Below, piece by piece: positions 50,009-58,823 of a stretch of 64,000 nucleotides of DNA (positions are counted from its first letter, which is position 1; each line of letters starts with the position of its first letter). Both the position numbers and the translations under genes were made by a program. The notes beneath the pieces are model-generated. The model searched no databases and was not told where the DNA came from. It saw only the letters and a list, made by a program, of their open reading frames with translations. The stretch is from Lichenicoccus sp964246745 (GTDB lineage: Bacteria; Pseudomonadota; Alphaproteobacteria; Acetobacterales; Acetobacteraceae): assembly GCA_964246745.1 (NCBI GenBank), contig CAXTRK010000001.1, forward strand, positions 62,001 through 126,000, written 5' to 3'.

Positions 50009-51433
50009 ATGAACTGGACTCTCGCCATCCCGGAGATCGTGCTTTCGGTCTGCGGCCTCGCCGTCCTGGTGTTCGGCGTGATGCAGACCAGGCGCAATCC
50101 GTTCATTCCCGCCTCGCTGCTGTGCATCATGGCGATGGTGGCGGTGGGGGTGCTGGTGTGGGTGTCGCCCGCCGGCATCGGCTATCACGGCGTTTTCGTC
50201 GCCGACAATTTTGCCCGCTTCATGAAGCTGCTCAGCCTGGCCGGAGCGATCCTGGCCCTGGTGCTTTCGCTTGACTACAACCGTCGTGAGGAGATCGCCC
50301 GCTTCGAGTTCCCGGTGCTGGTGCTGTTCGCCACCGTCGGCACCATGGTGATGGCGTCCAGCGAGAACCTGATGACGCTGTATGTCGGTCTCGAGCTGCA
50401 GTCGCTGGCGATCTACATACTCTGCGCGTTCGACCGCGACCGGCTGGGTTCGGCGGAGTCCGGGCTGAAATACTTCGTGCTGGGGTCGCTTGCCTCCGGG
50501 TTGCTGCTCTACGGCATTTCGCTCGCCTTCGGCTTTGCCGGCACGATGGAATATCGCGGCCTGCAGACGGCGCTGGCCGCGTCGGCGCGTATCCCGCCGG
50601 GGCTGGTGATCGGCATCGTCTTCATCATCGTGGGGCTGGCGTTCAAGATTTCGGTGGTGCCGTTCCATATGTGGACGCCCGACGTCTATCAGGGCGCGCC
50701 GGCGCCGGTGACCGCCTTCATGTCGGGTGCGCCGAAAGTCGCGGCCTTCGCGCTGCTGCTGCGGGTGATGGCCAGCCCGTTCGGCCATGCGACGCCGCAA
50801 TGGCAGTTGCTGATCGAAATCCTGGCGGTGTGCTCGATGCTGTTCGGCGCGCTCGCGGCGATCCCGCAGACCAGCATCAAGCGGCTGATGGCGTATTCCT
50901 CGATCGGCCATATGGGCTATGCGCTGATCGGGCTGGCCGCCGCCAACCCGGCGGGGATGCGCGGCACGCTGGTCTATCTGTTCACCTATCTGTTCATGAA
51001 CTCCGGCGCGTTCGCCTGCATCGTGGCGATGCGCAGGCGGGGTCGCGCGGTCGAGCAGATCTCCGACCTGGCCGGCTTGTCGCGCACCGATCCGGCGCTC
51101 GCCCTGATGATGGCGATCTTCATGTTCAGCATGATCGGCGTGCCGCCGCTGTCGGGCTTTTTCGGCAAGCTGCTGGTGTTCAGCGCCGCACTCCAGGCCG
51201 GACTGCCGGCCCTGGTGGTCATCGGCATCATCTCCAGCGTGATCGGCGCCGTCTATTACCTGCGTGTGGTCAAGGTGATGTATGTCGATCCCGCTGCCGG
51301 CGCGTTCGACCGTCGTCCGCCCTCCGTGTCGTTCGTCTCGATCGGCATGGGACTGGTTACCGGCCTGTTCCTGCTGGTGCTTGGACCAGTGACCAGTGCC
51401 GCGCAAGCCGCGGCCGTCGTCCTGTTCAGGTGA
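50009..51433 (+). CDS. nuoN: NADH-quinone oxidoreductase subunit N
   Basis: The 474-residue antiporter-like subunit is identified as NuoN and not NuoM. It starts MNWTLAIPEIVLSVCGLAVLV. It has SSENLMTLYVGLELQSLAIYILC with the Glu, FKISVVPFHMWTPDVYQGAP with the pumping Lys, and IGVPPLSGFFGKLLVF. Length and both ends are normal for NuoN. It overlaps birA by 4 bp. No upstream ribosome-binding site is obvious; translation may couple to nuoL. Confidence 0.95.
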   Translation: MNWTLAIPEIVLSVCGLAVLVFGVMQTRRNPFIPASLLCIMAMVAVGVLVWVSPAGIGYHGVFVADNFARFMKLLSLAGAILALVLSLDYNRREEIARFEFPVLVLFATVGTMVMASSENLMTLYVGLELQSLAIYILCAFDRDRLGSAESGLKYFVLGSLASGLLLYGISLAFGFAGTMEYRGLQTALAASARIPPGLVIGIVFIIVGLAFKISVVPFHMWTPDVYQGAPAPVTAFMSGAPKVAAFALLLRVMASPFGHATPQWQLLIEILAVCSMLFGALAAIPQTSIKRLMAYSSIGHMGYALIGLAAANPAGMRGTLVYLFTYLFMNSGAFACIVAMRRRGRAVEQISDLAGLSRTDPALALMMAIFMFSMIGVPPLSGFFGKLLVFSAALQAGLPALVVIGIISSVIGAVYYLRVVKVMYVDPAAGAFDRRPPSVSFVSIGMGLVTGLFLLVLGPVTSAAQAAAVVLFR

Positions 51434-52155
51434 CCGCCACGCCGGGGTGGCGCCTCCAGGTTCACGACACCCTGCCATCGACTTCGGACGCCTGTATCGC
51501 CGCGGCGCTTTCGGGCGAGCCCGAGGGTCTTGCGATCATGGCTCGAACGCAGACCAGCGCGCGGGGCAGCCGTGGGCGGAGCTGGACCGAGGCCGACGGC
51601 ACGCTGGCGTTGTCGGTGCTGCTGCGGCCGCGGGTTGCAGGCGGGCTGTGGCCATTCATCGCCGGCCTCGCTCTGTATGAAGCGCTCTGTCTGAGCCCGG
51701 CCTACGGCGCGGCGCTTCGGCTGAAATGGCCGAACGACGTCATGCTGCGCGATCGCAAGCTTGCCGGCATTCTCATCGAGGCGAACCCGGCGCCGGTTGA
51801 TCAAGGCTGGCTGGTGATCGGCTTCGGCGCCAATCTCAGGGCCGCCCCGGCACTGGAGGGACGCGGCGCCGCCTGTCTCGCGGAACTCGGGCCTGTCCCG
51901 CCCGCGCAGGATGTCGCCCTCCGCCTGCTTGGCAGGCTGGCGGAATGGAGAGAGGATCATGATGGCTCGGTGATCCGGCGCGAATGGCTCGCGCGCGCCC
52001 ATCCGCCTGGAACAAAGCTTGCGGTCAGCGCCGGGGACGTGCAGACAACAGGCCTATTCTCAACGGTTGCGGAGGACGGAACCCTGCTGCTGGATGTCGC
52101 GGGTGAAATCCGGCGCTTCAATACCGGCGAGGTTCTCCTGCCGCGGGGAGCCTGA
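51430..52155 (+). CDS. birA: biotin-[acetyl-CoA-carboxylase] ligase
   Basis: The 241-residue biotin protein ligase has ARTQTSARGSRGRSWTEADG, corresponding to the nucleotide/biotin loop GRGRxGRxW, then LRLKWPNDVMLRDRKLAGILIE and GFGANL. It lacks the N-terminal DNA-binding domain of E. coli BirA, so it attaches biotin but should not repress transcription. GTG 51430 overlaps the nuoN stop (GTGA), and coaX follows after 3 bp. Confidence 0.93.
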   Translation: MTATPGWRLQVHDTLPSTSDACIAAALSGEPEGLAIMARTQTSARGSRGRSWTEADGTLALSVLLRPRVAGGLWPFIAGLALYEALCLSPAYGAALRLKWPNDVMLRDRKLAGILIEANPAPVDQGWLVIGFGANLRAAPALEGRGAACLAELGPVPPAQDVALRLLGRLAEWREDHDGSVIRREWLARAHPPGTKLAVSAGDVQTTGLFSTVAEDGTLLLDVAGEIRRFNTGEVLLPRGA

Positions 52156-52158
52156 ACC

Positions 52159-52959
52159 GTGCTGCTGGTGATTGACGCCGGGAACACCAATATCGTCTTC
52201 GGCGTCCATGACGGGGAACGGTGGCGCGGCATCTGGCGCATCGCCACGGAGATCCAGCGGACCTCCGATGAATACGCGGTCTGGCTGCTCGCCTTGCTTG
52301 GGCATACCGGGCTGGACCGGCGGCACATCGATCGCGCCATGATCGGCACCGTGGTTCCGGCAGCGCTTTACCATCTGCGTCGTCTCTGTCGCGACTGGTT
52401 CTCGCTGGAGCCGCTGATCGCCGGCAACGAGCTGGATTGGGGCTTCGCGATCCACATGGACAACCCGGCCGAGGTCGGGGTGGATCGTCTGCTGGACGGG
52501 CTCGCCGCACACCAGAAATATGGCGGTCCCTTGCTGATCATCGATTTCGGCACCGCGACCACGTTCAATGTCGTGGACGGCGAGGGCAACTATTGCGGCG
52601 GCGCGATCGCGCCTGGGATCAATCTTTCGGTCGAGGCGCTGCATGCCGCGGCCGCCCGGCTGCCGCGCGTCGGCGTCGGCAGGCCGCAGGCGGTGATCGG
52701 GCGCAACACCAATGTCGCGATGCGTTCGGGCATCTACTGGGGCTATATCGGTCTGATCGAGGGCCTGGCCACCAGGATCAGGAACGAGTTCAAGGCGACG
52801 ATGAAGATCATCGCCACCGGCGGCCTGGCGCCTTTGTTCTCGGAAGGCACCCAGATCATCGAGCGCATCGATCCGGAGCTGACGCTCGACGGTCTGCGCC
52901 TGTTGGCGGCACGCAATCCCATACCGACATTACATACCGACAGAACCTCGAACGATTGA
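52159..52959 (+). CDS. coaX: type III pantothenate kinase
   Basis: The 266-residue CoaX phosphorylates pantothenate in the first step of coenzyme A synthesis. Phosphate-binding loops are visible as LVIDAGNTNIVFGV at the start, IDFGTATTFNVVDGEG in the middle and ATGGLAPLF near the end. A pantothenate-site segment is VGVDRLLDGLAA. The start is GTG 52159. The birA-coaX-rnj order after nuoN is common in Alphaproteobacteria. Confidence 0.94.
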   Translation: MLLVIDAGNTNIVFGVHDGERWRGIWRIATEIQRTSDEYAVWLLALLGHTGLDRRHIDRAMIGTVVPAALYHLRRLCRDWFSLEPLIAGNELDWGFAIHMDNPAEVGVDRLLDGLAAHQKYGGPLLIIDFGTATTFNVVDGEGNYCGGAIAPGINLSVEALHAAAARLPRVGVGRPQAVIGRNTNVAMRSGIYWGYIGLIEGLATRIRNEFKATMKIIATGGLAPLFSEGTQIIERIDPELTLDGLRLLAARNPIPTLHTDRTSND

Positions 52960-52970
52960 AGGCGGCTTTT

Positions 52971-54617
52971 ATGGACGTGATGCACGGCGACCTGGCCTTC
53001 CTGCCTCTGGGCGGGACGGGCGAGATCGGCATGAACCTTAATCTCTACCGCTGCGACGGCGCCTGGCTCGCCGTCGATTGCGGCATCGGCTTCTCCGGCA
53101 ACGACACGCCGGAAGTGGAGATCCTGCTTCCGGACCCGAGCTTCATCGCCGAACGGCGCGACAAGCTGGTCGGGCTGGTGATCACCCATGCGCACGAGGA
53201 CCATATCGGCGCGGTCGCCCATCTCTGGCCGCGTCTGGCCTGCCCGGTGTTCGCAACCCCGTTCGCGGCCGCGGTACTCCGACGCAAGCTGGGCGAGGCC
53301 GGTCTGCTGGGACGGGTGGACCTCAACGTGCTGGCGCCGGGATCGAGCTTCACGCTGCCTCCATTCTCGCTCCGATTAATCCAGGTGACCCATTCGGTGC
53401 CGGAAGCGCAGGCGCTGGTGGTGCGTACGCGCTATGGGACGGTGCTGCATACCGGCGACTGGAAGCTTGATCCGAACCCGTTGGTGGGTCCACCCACCGA
53501 TCTTGACGCGTTCGCCGAACTTGGCCGCGAGGGCGTGCTGGCGATGATCTGCGACAGCACCAACGCCATGGTCGAGGGCGAAGCCGGCTCGGAGAGCGAG
53601 GTGCGCCGCAGCCTGATCAGCCTGATCGACGGCATTTCCGGTCGTGTCGCGGTCACCTGCTTCGCCAGCAATGTCGCGCGTATCGAGAGCATCGCCAAGG
53701 CGGCGGAGGCGGCCGGACGTTCGGTTGCGATCATCGGACGCAGTTTGCGCAACCTTGAGGCGGCGGCGCGCGATTGCGGCTACCTCGACGACATACCGCT
53801 GTTCCTGTCCGAGCAGGACGCGGAGCACGTGCCCGACGACAACCTGCTGATGATCATCACCGGCAGCCAGGGCGAGCCGCGTTCGGCGCTGTCGCGGATC
53901 GCCGCCGACACGCACCCGAACATCTCGCTCGGAGAGGGCGACACCGTGGTCTATTCGTCGCGGATGATCCCGGGCAACGAGCGGGCGATCATGTCGGTGC
54001 AGGACAATCTGGTTCGTCGCGGCGTGCGCGTGCTGACCGACGAGGATCATATGGTGCATGTCTCGGGCCACGCGGCGCGGGACGATCTGCGGCAACTTTA
54101 TGAATTGGTCAAGCCGCGCTACGCGATCCCGGTACATGGCGAATGGCGGCATCTGGCGGCGCATGCGGCTCTGGCTCGTGAGGAAGGGGCGGAGCCGATC
54201 CTGCTGGAGGATGGCGATGTGCTGAGCCTGTCCGGCAACAGGGCGGAGGTGGTGGACAGCGTTCCAGTGGGCAAGCTGGCGCTGGACGGCAACCGTCTGC
54301 TGCCGATGCAGGGCGGCGTGCTGGCGGCGCGTCGGAAGATGCTGGCGGGCGGGATCGTATTGGGCAGTGTCGTCATCGACCGTTTCGGGCAGCTCATGGG
54401 CACACCGCAGGTGAGTGCCCCCGGCCTGCTGGAGGCGGACGATGCCGAGACGATCCGCGTCGGTCAGGCTTTTGCTCAAGGTCTGGCGGACCTGCCGCCC
54501 TCGCTGAGAATGGAGGAGCAGAGCTTTCGGGAAGCCGCGAAAAGCGCGCTGCGCCGGGCGCTTGGGCGTAAGCTGCAGAAGCGGCCGATGGTGGATGTCC
54601 ACCTCATCCGGATTTGA
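52971..54617 (+). CDS. rnj: ribonuclease J
   Basis: The 548-residue beta-CASP metallo-hydrolase acts in RNA decay and processing. Zinc ligands are in HAHEDH (73-78), THSVPEA and HTGDWKLD. The beta-CASP region has CFASNVARIESIAKAA and ITGSQGEPRSALSRIA, and motif C is HVSGHA followed by PRYAIPVHGEWRHL. ATG 52971 has GAAGG 8-9 nt upstream; the frame is open earlier inside coaX. It is the last gene before two strong hairpins. Confidence 0.95.
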   Translation: MDVMHGDLAFLPLGGTGEIGMNLNLYRCDGAWLAVDCGIGFSGNDTPEVEILLPDPSFIAERRDKLVGLVITHAHEDHIGAVAHLWPRLACPVFATPFAAAVLRRKLGEAGLLGRVDLNVLAPGSSFTLPPFSLRLIQVTHSVPEAQALVVRTRYGTVLHTGDWKLDPNPLVGPPTDLDAFAELGREGVLAMICDSTNAMVEGEAGSESEVRRSLISLIDGISGRVAVTCFASNVARIESIAKAAEAAGRSVAIIGRSLRNLEAAARDCGYLDDIPLFLSEQDAEHVPDDNLLMIITGSQGEPRSALSRIAADTHPNISLGEGDTVVYSSRMIPGNERAIMSVQDNLVRRGVRVLTDEDHMVHVSGHAARDDLRQLYELVKPRYAIPVHGEWRHLAAHAALAREEGAEPILLEDGDVLSLSGNRAEVVDSVPVGKLALDGNRLLPMQGGVLAARRKMLAGGIVLGSVVIDRFGQLMGTPQVSAPGLLEADDAETIRVGQAFAQGLADLPPSLRMEEQSFREAAKSALRRALGRKLQKRPMVDVHLIRI

Positions 54618-54713
54618 GCGGCAGCCGACCATGGTGGTTTTGTAAAGAACGCGATGATGCATGACGGGCATGCGTTTTTTGCTGGCTTTTGGTTTCAGGA
54701 TGCGGAATCATCG

Positions 54714-54747
54714 ACGGCAGGACGAGGATTTCTCCTCATCCTGCCGT
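54714..54747 (+). terminator. strong hairpin downstream of rnj
   Basis: ACGGCAGGACGAGGA (54714-54728) and TCCTCATCCTGCCGT (54733-54747) pair over 15 bp with one C-A mismatch and a TTTC loop. GGCGTTTTC follows at a short distance. It probably ends or protects the long nuo-birA-coaX-rnj transcript. The stretch 54618-54713 shows nothing else. Confidence 0.65.
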
Positions 54748-54773
54748 GTGACTGGCGTTTTCTCCCTAAACTT

Positions 54774-54811
54774 GGCCCACGCACTGTAACCAAGTTGCGT
54801 GGGCCGTTTTT
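54774..54811 (+). terminator. Rho-independent terminator with alternative pairing
   Basis: GGCCCACGCA (54774-54783) and TGCGTGGGCC (54796-54805) form a perfect 10-bp stem with a 12-nt loop, followed by G and five T. Overlapping it, AACTTGG (54769-54775) can pair with CCAAGTT (54790-54796). That gives a competing hairpin or a pseudoknot. The 126 bp from here to proS should contain the proS promoter; I see no clear -35/-10 pair. Confidence 0.8.
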
Positions 54812-54937
54812 ACGCGTTGAGTGAACATTTGTCACGTCCGTTTGTCGTCATCCCGCGCTTTTTATGTCGTTTTTTCGACGACGATACTTGTGCACCGCAT
54901 CATTTTGCAGTGCAGCATAAGTAAAGAGGTCCACTCG

Positions 54938-56257
54938 ATGCGTCTGTCGCGGTGTTTCGTGCCTACCTTGAAGGAGACGCCGGCGGAGGCGCAGATCGCC
55001 TCGCACCGGCTGATGCTGCGCGCCGGACTGGTTCGTCAGACAGCATCCGGCATTTACGCCTGGTTGCCGGCAGGGCTGCGCGTGCTGAGCCGTATCAGCC
55101 AGATTGTGCGCGAGGAGCAGGACCGGATTGGCGCCCAGGAGTTGCTGATGCCAACCCTGCAACCGGCGGAGCTGTGGCGCCGCTCCGGACGCTACGATGC
55201 CTATGGGCCGGAGATGCTGCGCCTCAGCGACCGCCATGGCCGTGACCTGCTGTATGGGCCGACCAACGAGGAGATGATCACCGATCTGCTCGGCCAGGGC
55301 GTGAAGTCCTACCGGGACCTGCCGCAGGTGCTCTATCAGATACAATGGAAGTTCCGCGATGAGGTGCGTCCGCGGTTCGGCGTCATGCGCGGGCGGGAGT
55401 TCCTGATGAAGGACGCCTACAGCTTCGATGCCGACTATGCGGGAGCGGTCGCGAGCTACCGACGCATGATGCTGGCGTATCTGCGCTCATTCCAGCGCAT
55501 GGGAGTCCGCGCGATTCCGATGGTGGCCGACACCGGGCCGATCGGCGGCGATCTCAGCCATGAGTTCATCATCCTGGCACCCACCGGAGAGAGCGGCGTG
55601 TTCTATGACGGGCGCTTCGAGGCGCAGGACTGGCTGGACGATCCGGTCGACGCCAGCGACCAAGCCTCGCTCTCAGGCTTCTTTGCGCGTGTCACCGCAC
55701 TCTATGCCGCCACCGACGAGAAGCACGACGAGGAAGCCTGGGCGCGGGTCGAGCCGGCGTTGCGCAGGGAGGGGCGCGGCATCGAGGTCGGCCATATCTT
55801 CTATTTCGGCACCAAATACACGGCGTCGATGGATGTCTCCGTCGCCGGGCCGGACGGTGCGATCCTGTATCCGGAGATGGGCAGCTACGGCATCGGCATC
55901 TCACGCCTGGCGGGCGCCATCATCGAGGCCAGCCATGACGAGGCGGGCATCATCTGGCCGGTCGCGGTGGCGCCGTTCAGGGCCGCGATCCTCAACCTCA
56001 AACCCGGGGATGGCGCCTGCGACGGGATGGCGGCGGCTTTGCACGAACAGGCGCCCGGCGACCTGCTGCTCGACGACCGCGAGGACCGCGCCGGGGTCAA
56101 GTTCGCCGACGCCGACCTGATGGGCCATCCGGTGCAGTTCGTCGTCGGGCCGCGCGGGGCCGCGTCGGGCATGGTGGAGATGAAGACGCGCGCCACCGGA
56201 GCGCGGCGCGAGATCGCGCGCAACGATGCCTGCGCCCTGATCCGCAGCCTGCGCTGA
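54938..56257 (+). CDS. proS: prolyl-tRNA synthetase, short alphaproteobacterial type
   Basis: This 439-residue class II synthetase lacks the roughly 180-residue editing insertion of E. coli ProS. Between motif 2 (YQIQWKFRDEVRPRFGVMRGREF) and motif 3 (GSYGIGISRLAGAIIE) there is only a short linker. The anticodon domain (AAILNLKPGDG..., DDREDRAGVKFADADLMG) is C-terminal. It charges tRNA-Pro. ATG 54938 has AAAGAGG 7 nt upstream. Its stop overlaps lolC (TGATG). Confidence 0.95.
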   Translation: MRLSRCFVPTLKETPAEAQIASHRLMLRAGLVRQTASGIYAWLPAGLRVLSRISQIVREEQDRIGAQELLMPTLQPAELWRRSGRYDAYGPEMLRLSDRHGRDLLYGPTNEEMITDLLGQGVKSYRDLPQVLYQIQWKFRDEVRPRFGVMRGREFLMKDAYSFDADYAGAVASYRRMMLAYLRSFQRMGVRAIPMVADTGPIGGDLSHEFIILAPTGESGVFYDGRFEAQDWLDDPVDASDQASLSGFFARVTALYAATDEKHDEEAWARVEPALRREGRGIEVGHIFYFGTKYTASMDVSVAGPDGAILYPEMGSYGIGISRLAGAIIEASHDEAGIIWPVAVAPFRAAILNLKPGDGACDGMAAALHEQAPGDLLLDDREDRAGVKFADADLMGHPVQFVVGPRGAASGMVEMKTRATGARREIARNDACALIRSLR

Positions 56258-57504
56258 TGTTCGGCGCCTTTGAGCGCGCCGTGGCCGGCCGCTATTTGCG
56301 CGCCCGGCGCGGTGAACGTTTCGTCTCGGTGATTGCGATCTTCTCGCTGATCGGCATCGCGCTGGGCGTCGCCACCCTGATCATCGTGATGTCGGTGATG
56401 AACGGCTTCAAGGCCGATCTGATGAGCCGCATCCTCGGGTTGAACGGTGATCTCAGCGTTTACGGGGAAGGCCGGCCGATCACCGGCTACGCGTCGATGA
56501 CGCGGCGCATCGAGGGGGTGCCGGGCGTCACCGCGGCGATGCCGATCGTCGAAGGCCAGGTGCTGCTCAGCGCCGGCAGCTACAGCGCCGGAGGTCTGAT
56601 CCGCGGCATGTCGCGCGCCGATCTGCTGGGTCTGCGCGAGATCAGCGGCAACATCCGCGCCGGCAGCCTGGATGATTTCAGCGGCGACGACGCCATCGTC
56701 ATCGGCACCACGCTGGCGGAGCGCGCGAGTCTCGGCATCGGATCGCGGCTGACCTTGATCTCGCCGAACGGGGCTGCCACCGCCTTCGGCACGATCCCGC
56801 GTGTGCGCGCCTATCGTGTCGTGGCGATCTTCGACGCGGGGGTCAGCGACTACGACGCCTCCTATGCCTTTCTGCCGATTGCCGCGGCCCAGATCTTCTT
56901 CCAGATGCCGAACGCTGTCTCGATGATCCAGGTGACGACGCAGAGTGCCGAGCGCGTGCAGCCGGTGACCCGTCGCATCCAGGCGGCGCTGCCCGATCTG
57001 CCGGTGCGGGTGATCGACTGGACGCAAAGCAACAACGCGTTCTTCGGCGCGGTGCAGGTCGAGCAGAACGTGATGTTCCTGATCCTGACGCTGATCATCC
57101 TGGTGGCCGCGTTCAACGTGATCTCGTCTCTGATCATGATGGTCAAGGACAAGACCCGTGACATCGCGGTGCTGCGCACGCTGGGCGCCGGCCGCTTTGC
57201 CATCATGCGCATCTTCCTGATGTGCGGCGCCTCGGTGGGCGTCGCCGGCACGCTCGCCGGCACCATCCTTGGCATTCTGTTCTGCCTCAACATCGAGACG
57301 CTGCGACAATGGCTGCAGCGGCTTACCGGTACCGACCTGTTCAATCCGGAAGTGTATTACCTCGAACACCTGCCGGCGAAGCTTGAATGGCCGGAAGTGA
57401 CCCAGGTGATCGTGATGGCGCTGGCGCTCTCGCTGCTGGCGACGCTCTACCCGTCCTGGCGCGCCGCGCGCACCGATCCGGTCGAGGCGCTGCGCCATGA
57501 GTGA
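56257..57504 (+). CDS. lolC: lipoprotein-releasing ABC transporter permease LolC/E
   Basis: This 415-residue inner-membrane permease has four helices: one near the N-terminus (VIAIFSLIGIALGVATLIIV) and three in the C-terminal half. A large periplasmic MacB-like domain lies between them (about 50-260). The N-terminal AGRYLRARRGERFVSVIAIFS is typical. With LolD it releases mature lipoproteins from the inner membrane to LolA. A single permease gene suggests a homodimeric or LolF-like arrangement. It overlaps proS by 1 bp and lolD by 8 bp. Confidence 0.94.
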   Translation: MFGAFERAVAGRYLRARRGERFVSVIAIFSLIGIALGVATLIIVMSVMNGFKADLMSRILGLNGDLSVYGEGRPITGYASMTRRIEGVPGVTAAMPIVEGQVLLSAGSYSAGGLIRGMSRADLLGLREISGNIRAGSLDDFSGDDAIVIGTTLAERASLGIGSRLTLISPNGAATAFGTIPRVRAYRVVAIFDAGVSDYDASYAFLPIAAAQIFFQMPNAVSMIQVTTQSAERVQPVTRRIQAALPDLPVRVIDWTQSNNAFFGAVQVEQNVMFLILTLIILVAAFNVISSLIMMVKDKTRDIAVLRTLGAGRFAIMRIFLMCGASVGVAGTLAGTILGILFCLNIETLRQWLQRLTGTDLFNPEVYYLEHLPAKLEWPEVTQVIVMALALSLLATLYPSWRAARTDPVEALRHE

Positions 57505-58183
57505 GGCAGCGCCGCCACTGGCTTTGCGGGACGTGCGTCACGGCTACCGGAGCGGCGAGGGGCGGCTCGAGGTGCTGCGTGGCGCGGCGCTCTCGCTGCA
57601 GTCGGGCGAGATCGTCGCCTTGATGGCCCCGTCCGGCACCGGCAAATCGACCCTGCTGCACCTCGCCGGGCTGCTGGAGCGGCCGCAGGACGGCGCCGTG
57701 CTGATCGACGGGCGCGACGCGGGCAAGCTCGCCGACGCCGAGCGCACGGCAATCAGGCGCGTCGCGATCGGGTTCGTCTACCAGTTCCATCACCTGCTGG
57801 CGGAGTTTACCGCGCGCGAGAACGTGGCGCTGCCGCAGATGATCGGGGGCGTCGCGCGCGGGCCGGCGCGGGCGCGCGCGGAGATGCTGCTTGGGCGCTT
57901 CGGCTTGTCGCACCGCCTGCACCATCTGCCGGGCAAGCTGTCCGGCGGCGAGCAGCAGCGGGTGGCGATCGCGCGCGCGCTCGCCAATCAGCCGCGTGTG
58001 CTGCTCGCCGACGAGCCTACCGGCAATCTTGACGCCGCCACTTCCGACGCCGTGTTCGCGGAGTTGCTGCAGGCCGCGCGCGGAGAGAGCCTGGCCGCCC
58101 TGATCGCGACGCACAACATCGACCTGGCGCGTCGCATGGACCGGATCGTCACCCTGCGGGAGGGGCGGATCGTTGCTCTTTGA
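57497..58183 (+). CDS. lolD: lipoprotein-releasing ABC transporter ATPase LolD
   Basis: The 228-residue ATPase has Walker A APSGTGKST (44-52), the Q loop FVYQFHHLLAEFTARENV, the signature LSGGEQQRVAIARAL and Walker B VLLADEPTGNLD. FHHLLxEFT is characteristic of LolD. It energises LolC. It begins inside the end of lolC, so the two are coupled. Confidence 0.96.
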   Translation: MSEAAPPLALRDVRHGYRSGEGRLEVLRGAALSLQSGEIVALMAPSGTGKSTLLHLAGLLERPQDGAVLIDGRDAGKLADAERTAIRRVAIGFVYQFHHLLAEFTARENVALPQMIGGVARGPARARAEMLLGRFGLSHRLHHLPGKLSGGEQQRVAIARALANQPRVLLADEPTGNLDAATSDAVFAELLQAARGESLAALIATHNIDLARRMDRIVTLREGRIVAL

Positions 58184-58194
58184 GGCTCCGCGCA

Positions 58195-58710
58195 TCATCG
58201 CGGGCGGCGGTTGGCGGCGTTGCACAGCGTCAGGAACTCCTCGCGCGATAGCCCCGCCCATTGCAGCACGTACGCCTCGGCCATCGACTCGCGGAAATCC
58301 GCGAGCAGACGTCCGCGCTCCTGCGTCTCGGGGATGAGCGAGGCGGCCAACTCGAGCGCTGCCCAATGCGACAGCAGCAGTTCGGGACCGTCGGTGGTGC
58401 GGATGACCTGAGCCAGATTCGGATTGTTGGCGTAGATCCATTCGGCGCTGACATTATAGCTGGCGCCCCCTGTCGCGACCTCAAACAGGTCGCGCAAGAC
58501 GGTCCAGGGGAAATCCGGGCCGATCAGCGGTGAGCGATAGAAGCGCAGCGTATGCCCGCGCAGGCTGACCCGGTGCAGCAGGTGCGCCTCGCAGGCCCGG
58601 TCAGCGCCCGCCGTGCCGACGCGCCGGCGCTGCCCAGTCCGCCGCAGCACCACGGCGGCGACGACGATCGACACGGCGAGATAGGCGAGCATGGCATAAA
58701 CCACGAACAT
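58195..58710 (-). CDS. membrane-anchored protein of unknown function
   Basis: The 171-residue protein has one N-terminal membrane helix (about 3-22, YAMLAYLAVSIVVAAVVLR), a basic stop-transfer stretch, and a soluble domain of about 140 residues. The helix is followed by RRTGQRRR, so the domain probably faces the cytoplasm. Segments such as FYRSPLIGPDFPWTVLRDLFE and LSREEFLTLCNAANRR do not match a family I can name. ATG 58710 is preceded by GGGAGCGGAA. It is divergent from the MarR regulator, which may control it. Confidence 0.6.
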   Translation of the reverse strand: MFVVYAMLAYLAVSIVVAAVVLRRTGQRRRVGTAGADRACEAHLLHRVSLRGHTLRFYRSPLIGPDFPWTVLRDLFEVATGGASYNVSAEWIYANNPNLAQVIRTTDGPELLLSHWAALELAASLIPETQERGRLLADFRESMAEAYVLQWAGLSREEFLTLCNAANRRPR

Positions 58711-58764
58711 GGTGGCGTTCCGCTCCCGCCCTCGACGACATCTCAAAAAAAAGACCTCGGTGCC

Positions 58765-58793
58765 TTGTCGGTCGAACCCAGGCTCTATATAGG
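58765..58793 (+). promoter_or_regulatory. possible promoter of the MarR-family gene
   Basis: TTGTCG (58765-58770) and TATAGG (58788-58793) are spaced by 17 bp, 30 bp before ATG 58824. The local sequence is AT-rich for this genome. The divergent membrane-protein gene must also be transcribed from this 113-bp spacer. Confidence 0.45.
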
Positions 58794-58823
58794 TCCAAAC
58801 TGTACATAAATCTGAAACGAACA

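Noticed and set aside
54821..54937. Upstream extension of proS
   Set aside because: The extra residues lack homology and lie directly after a terminator; ATG 54938 has a good ribosome-binding site and the normal family N-terminus.
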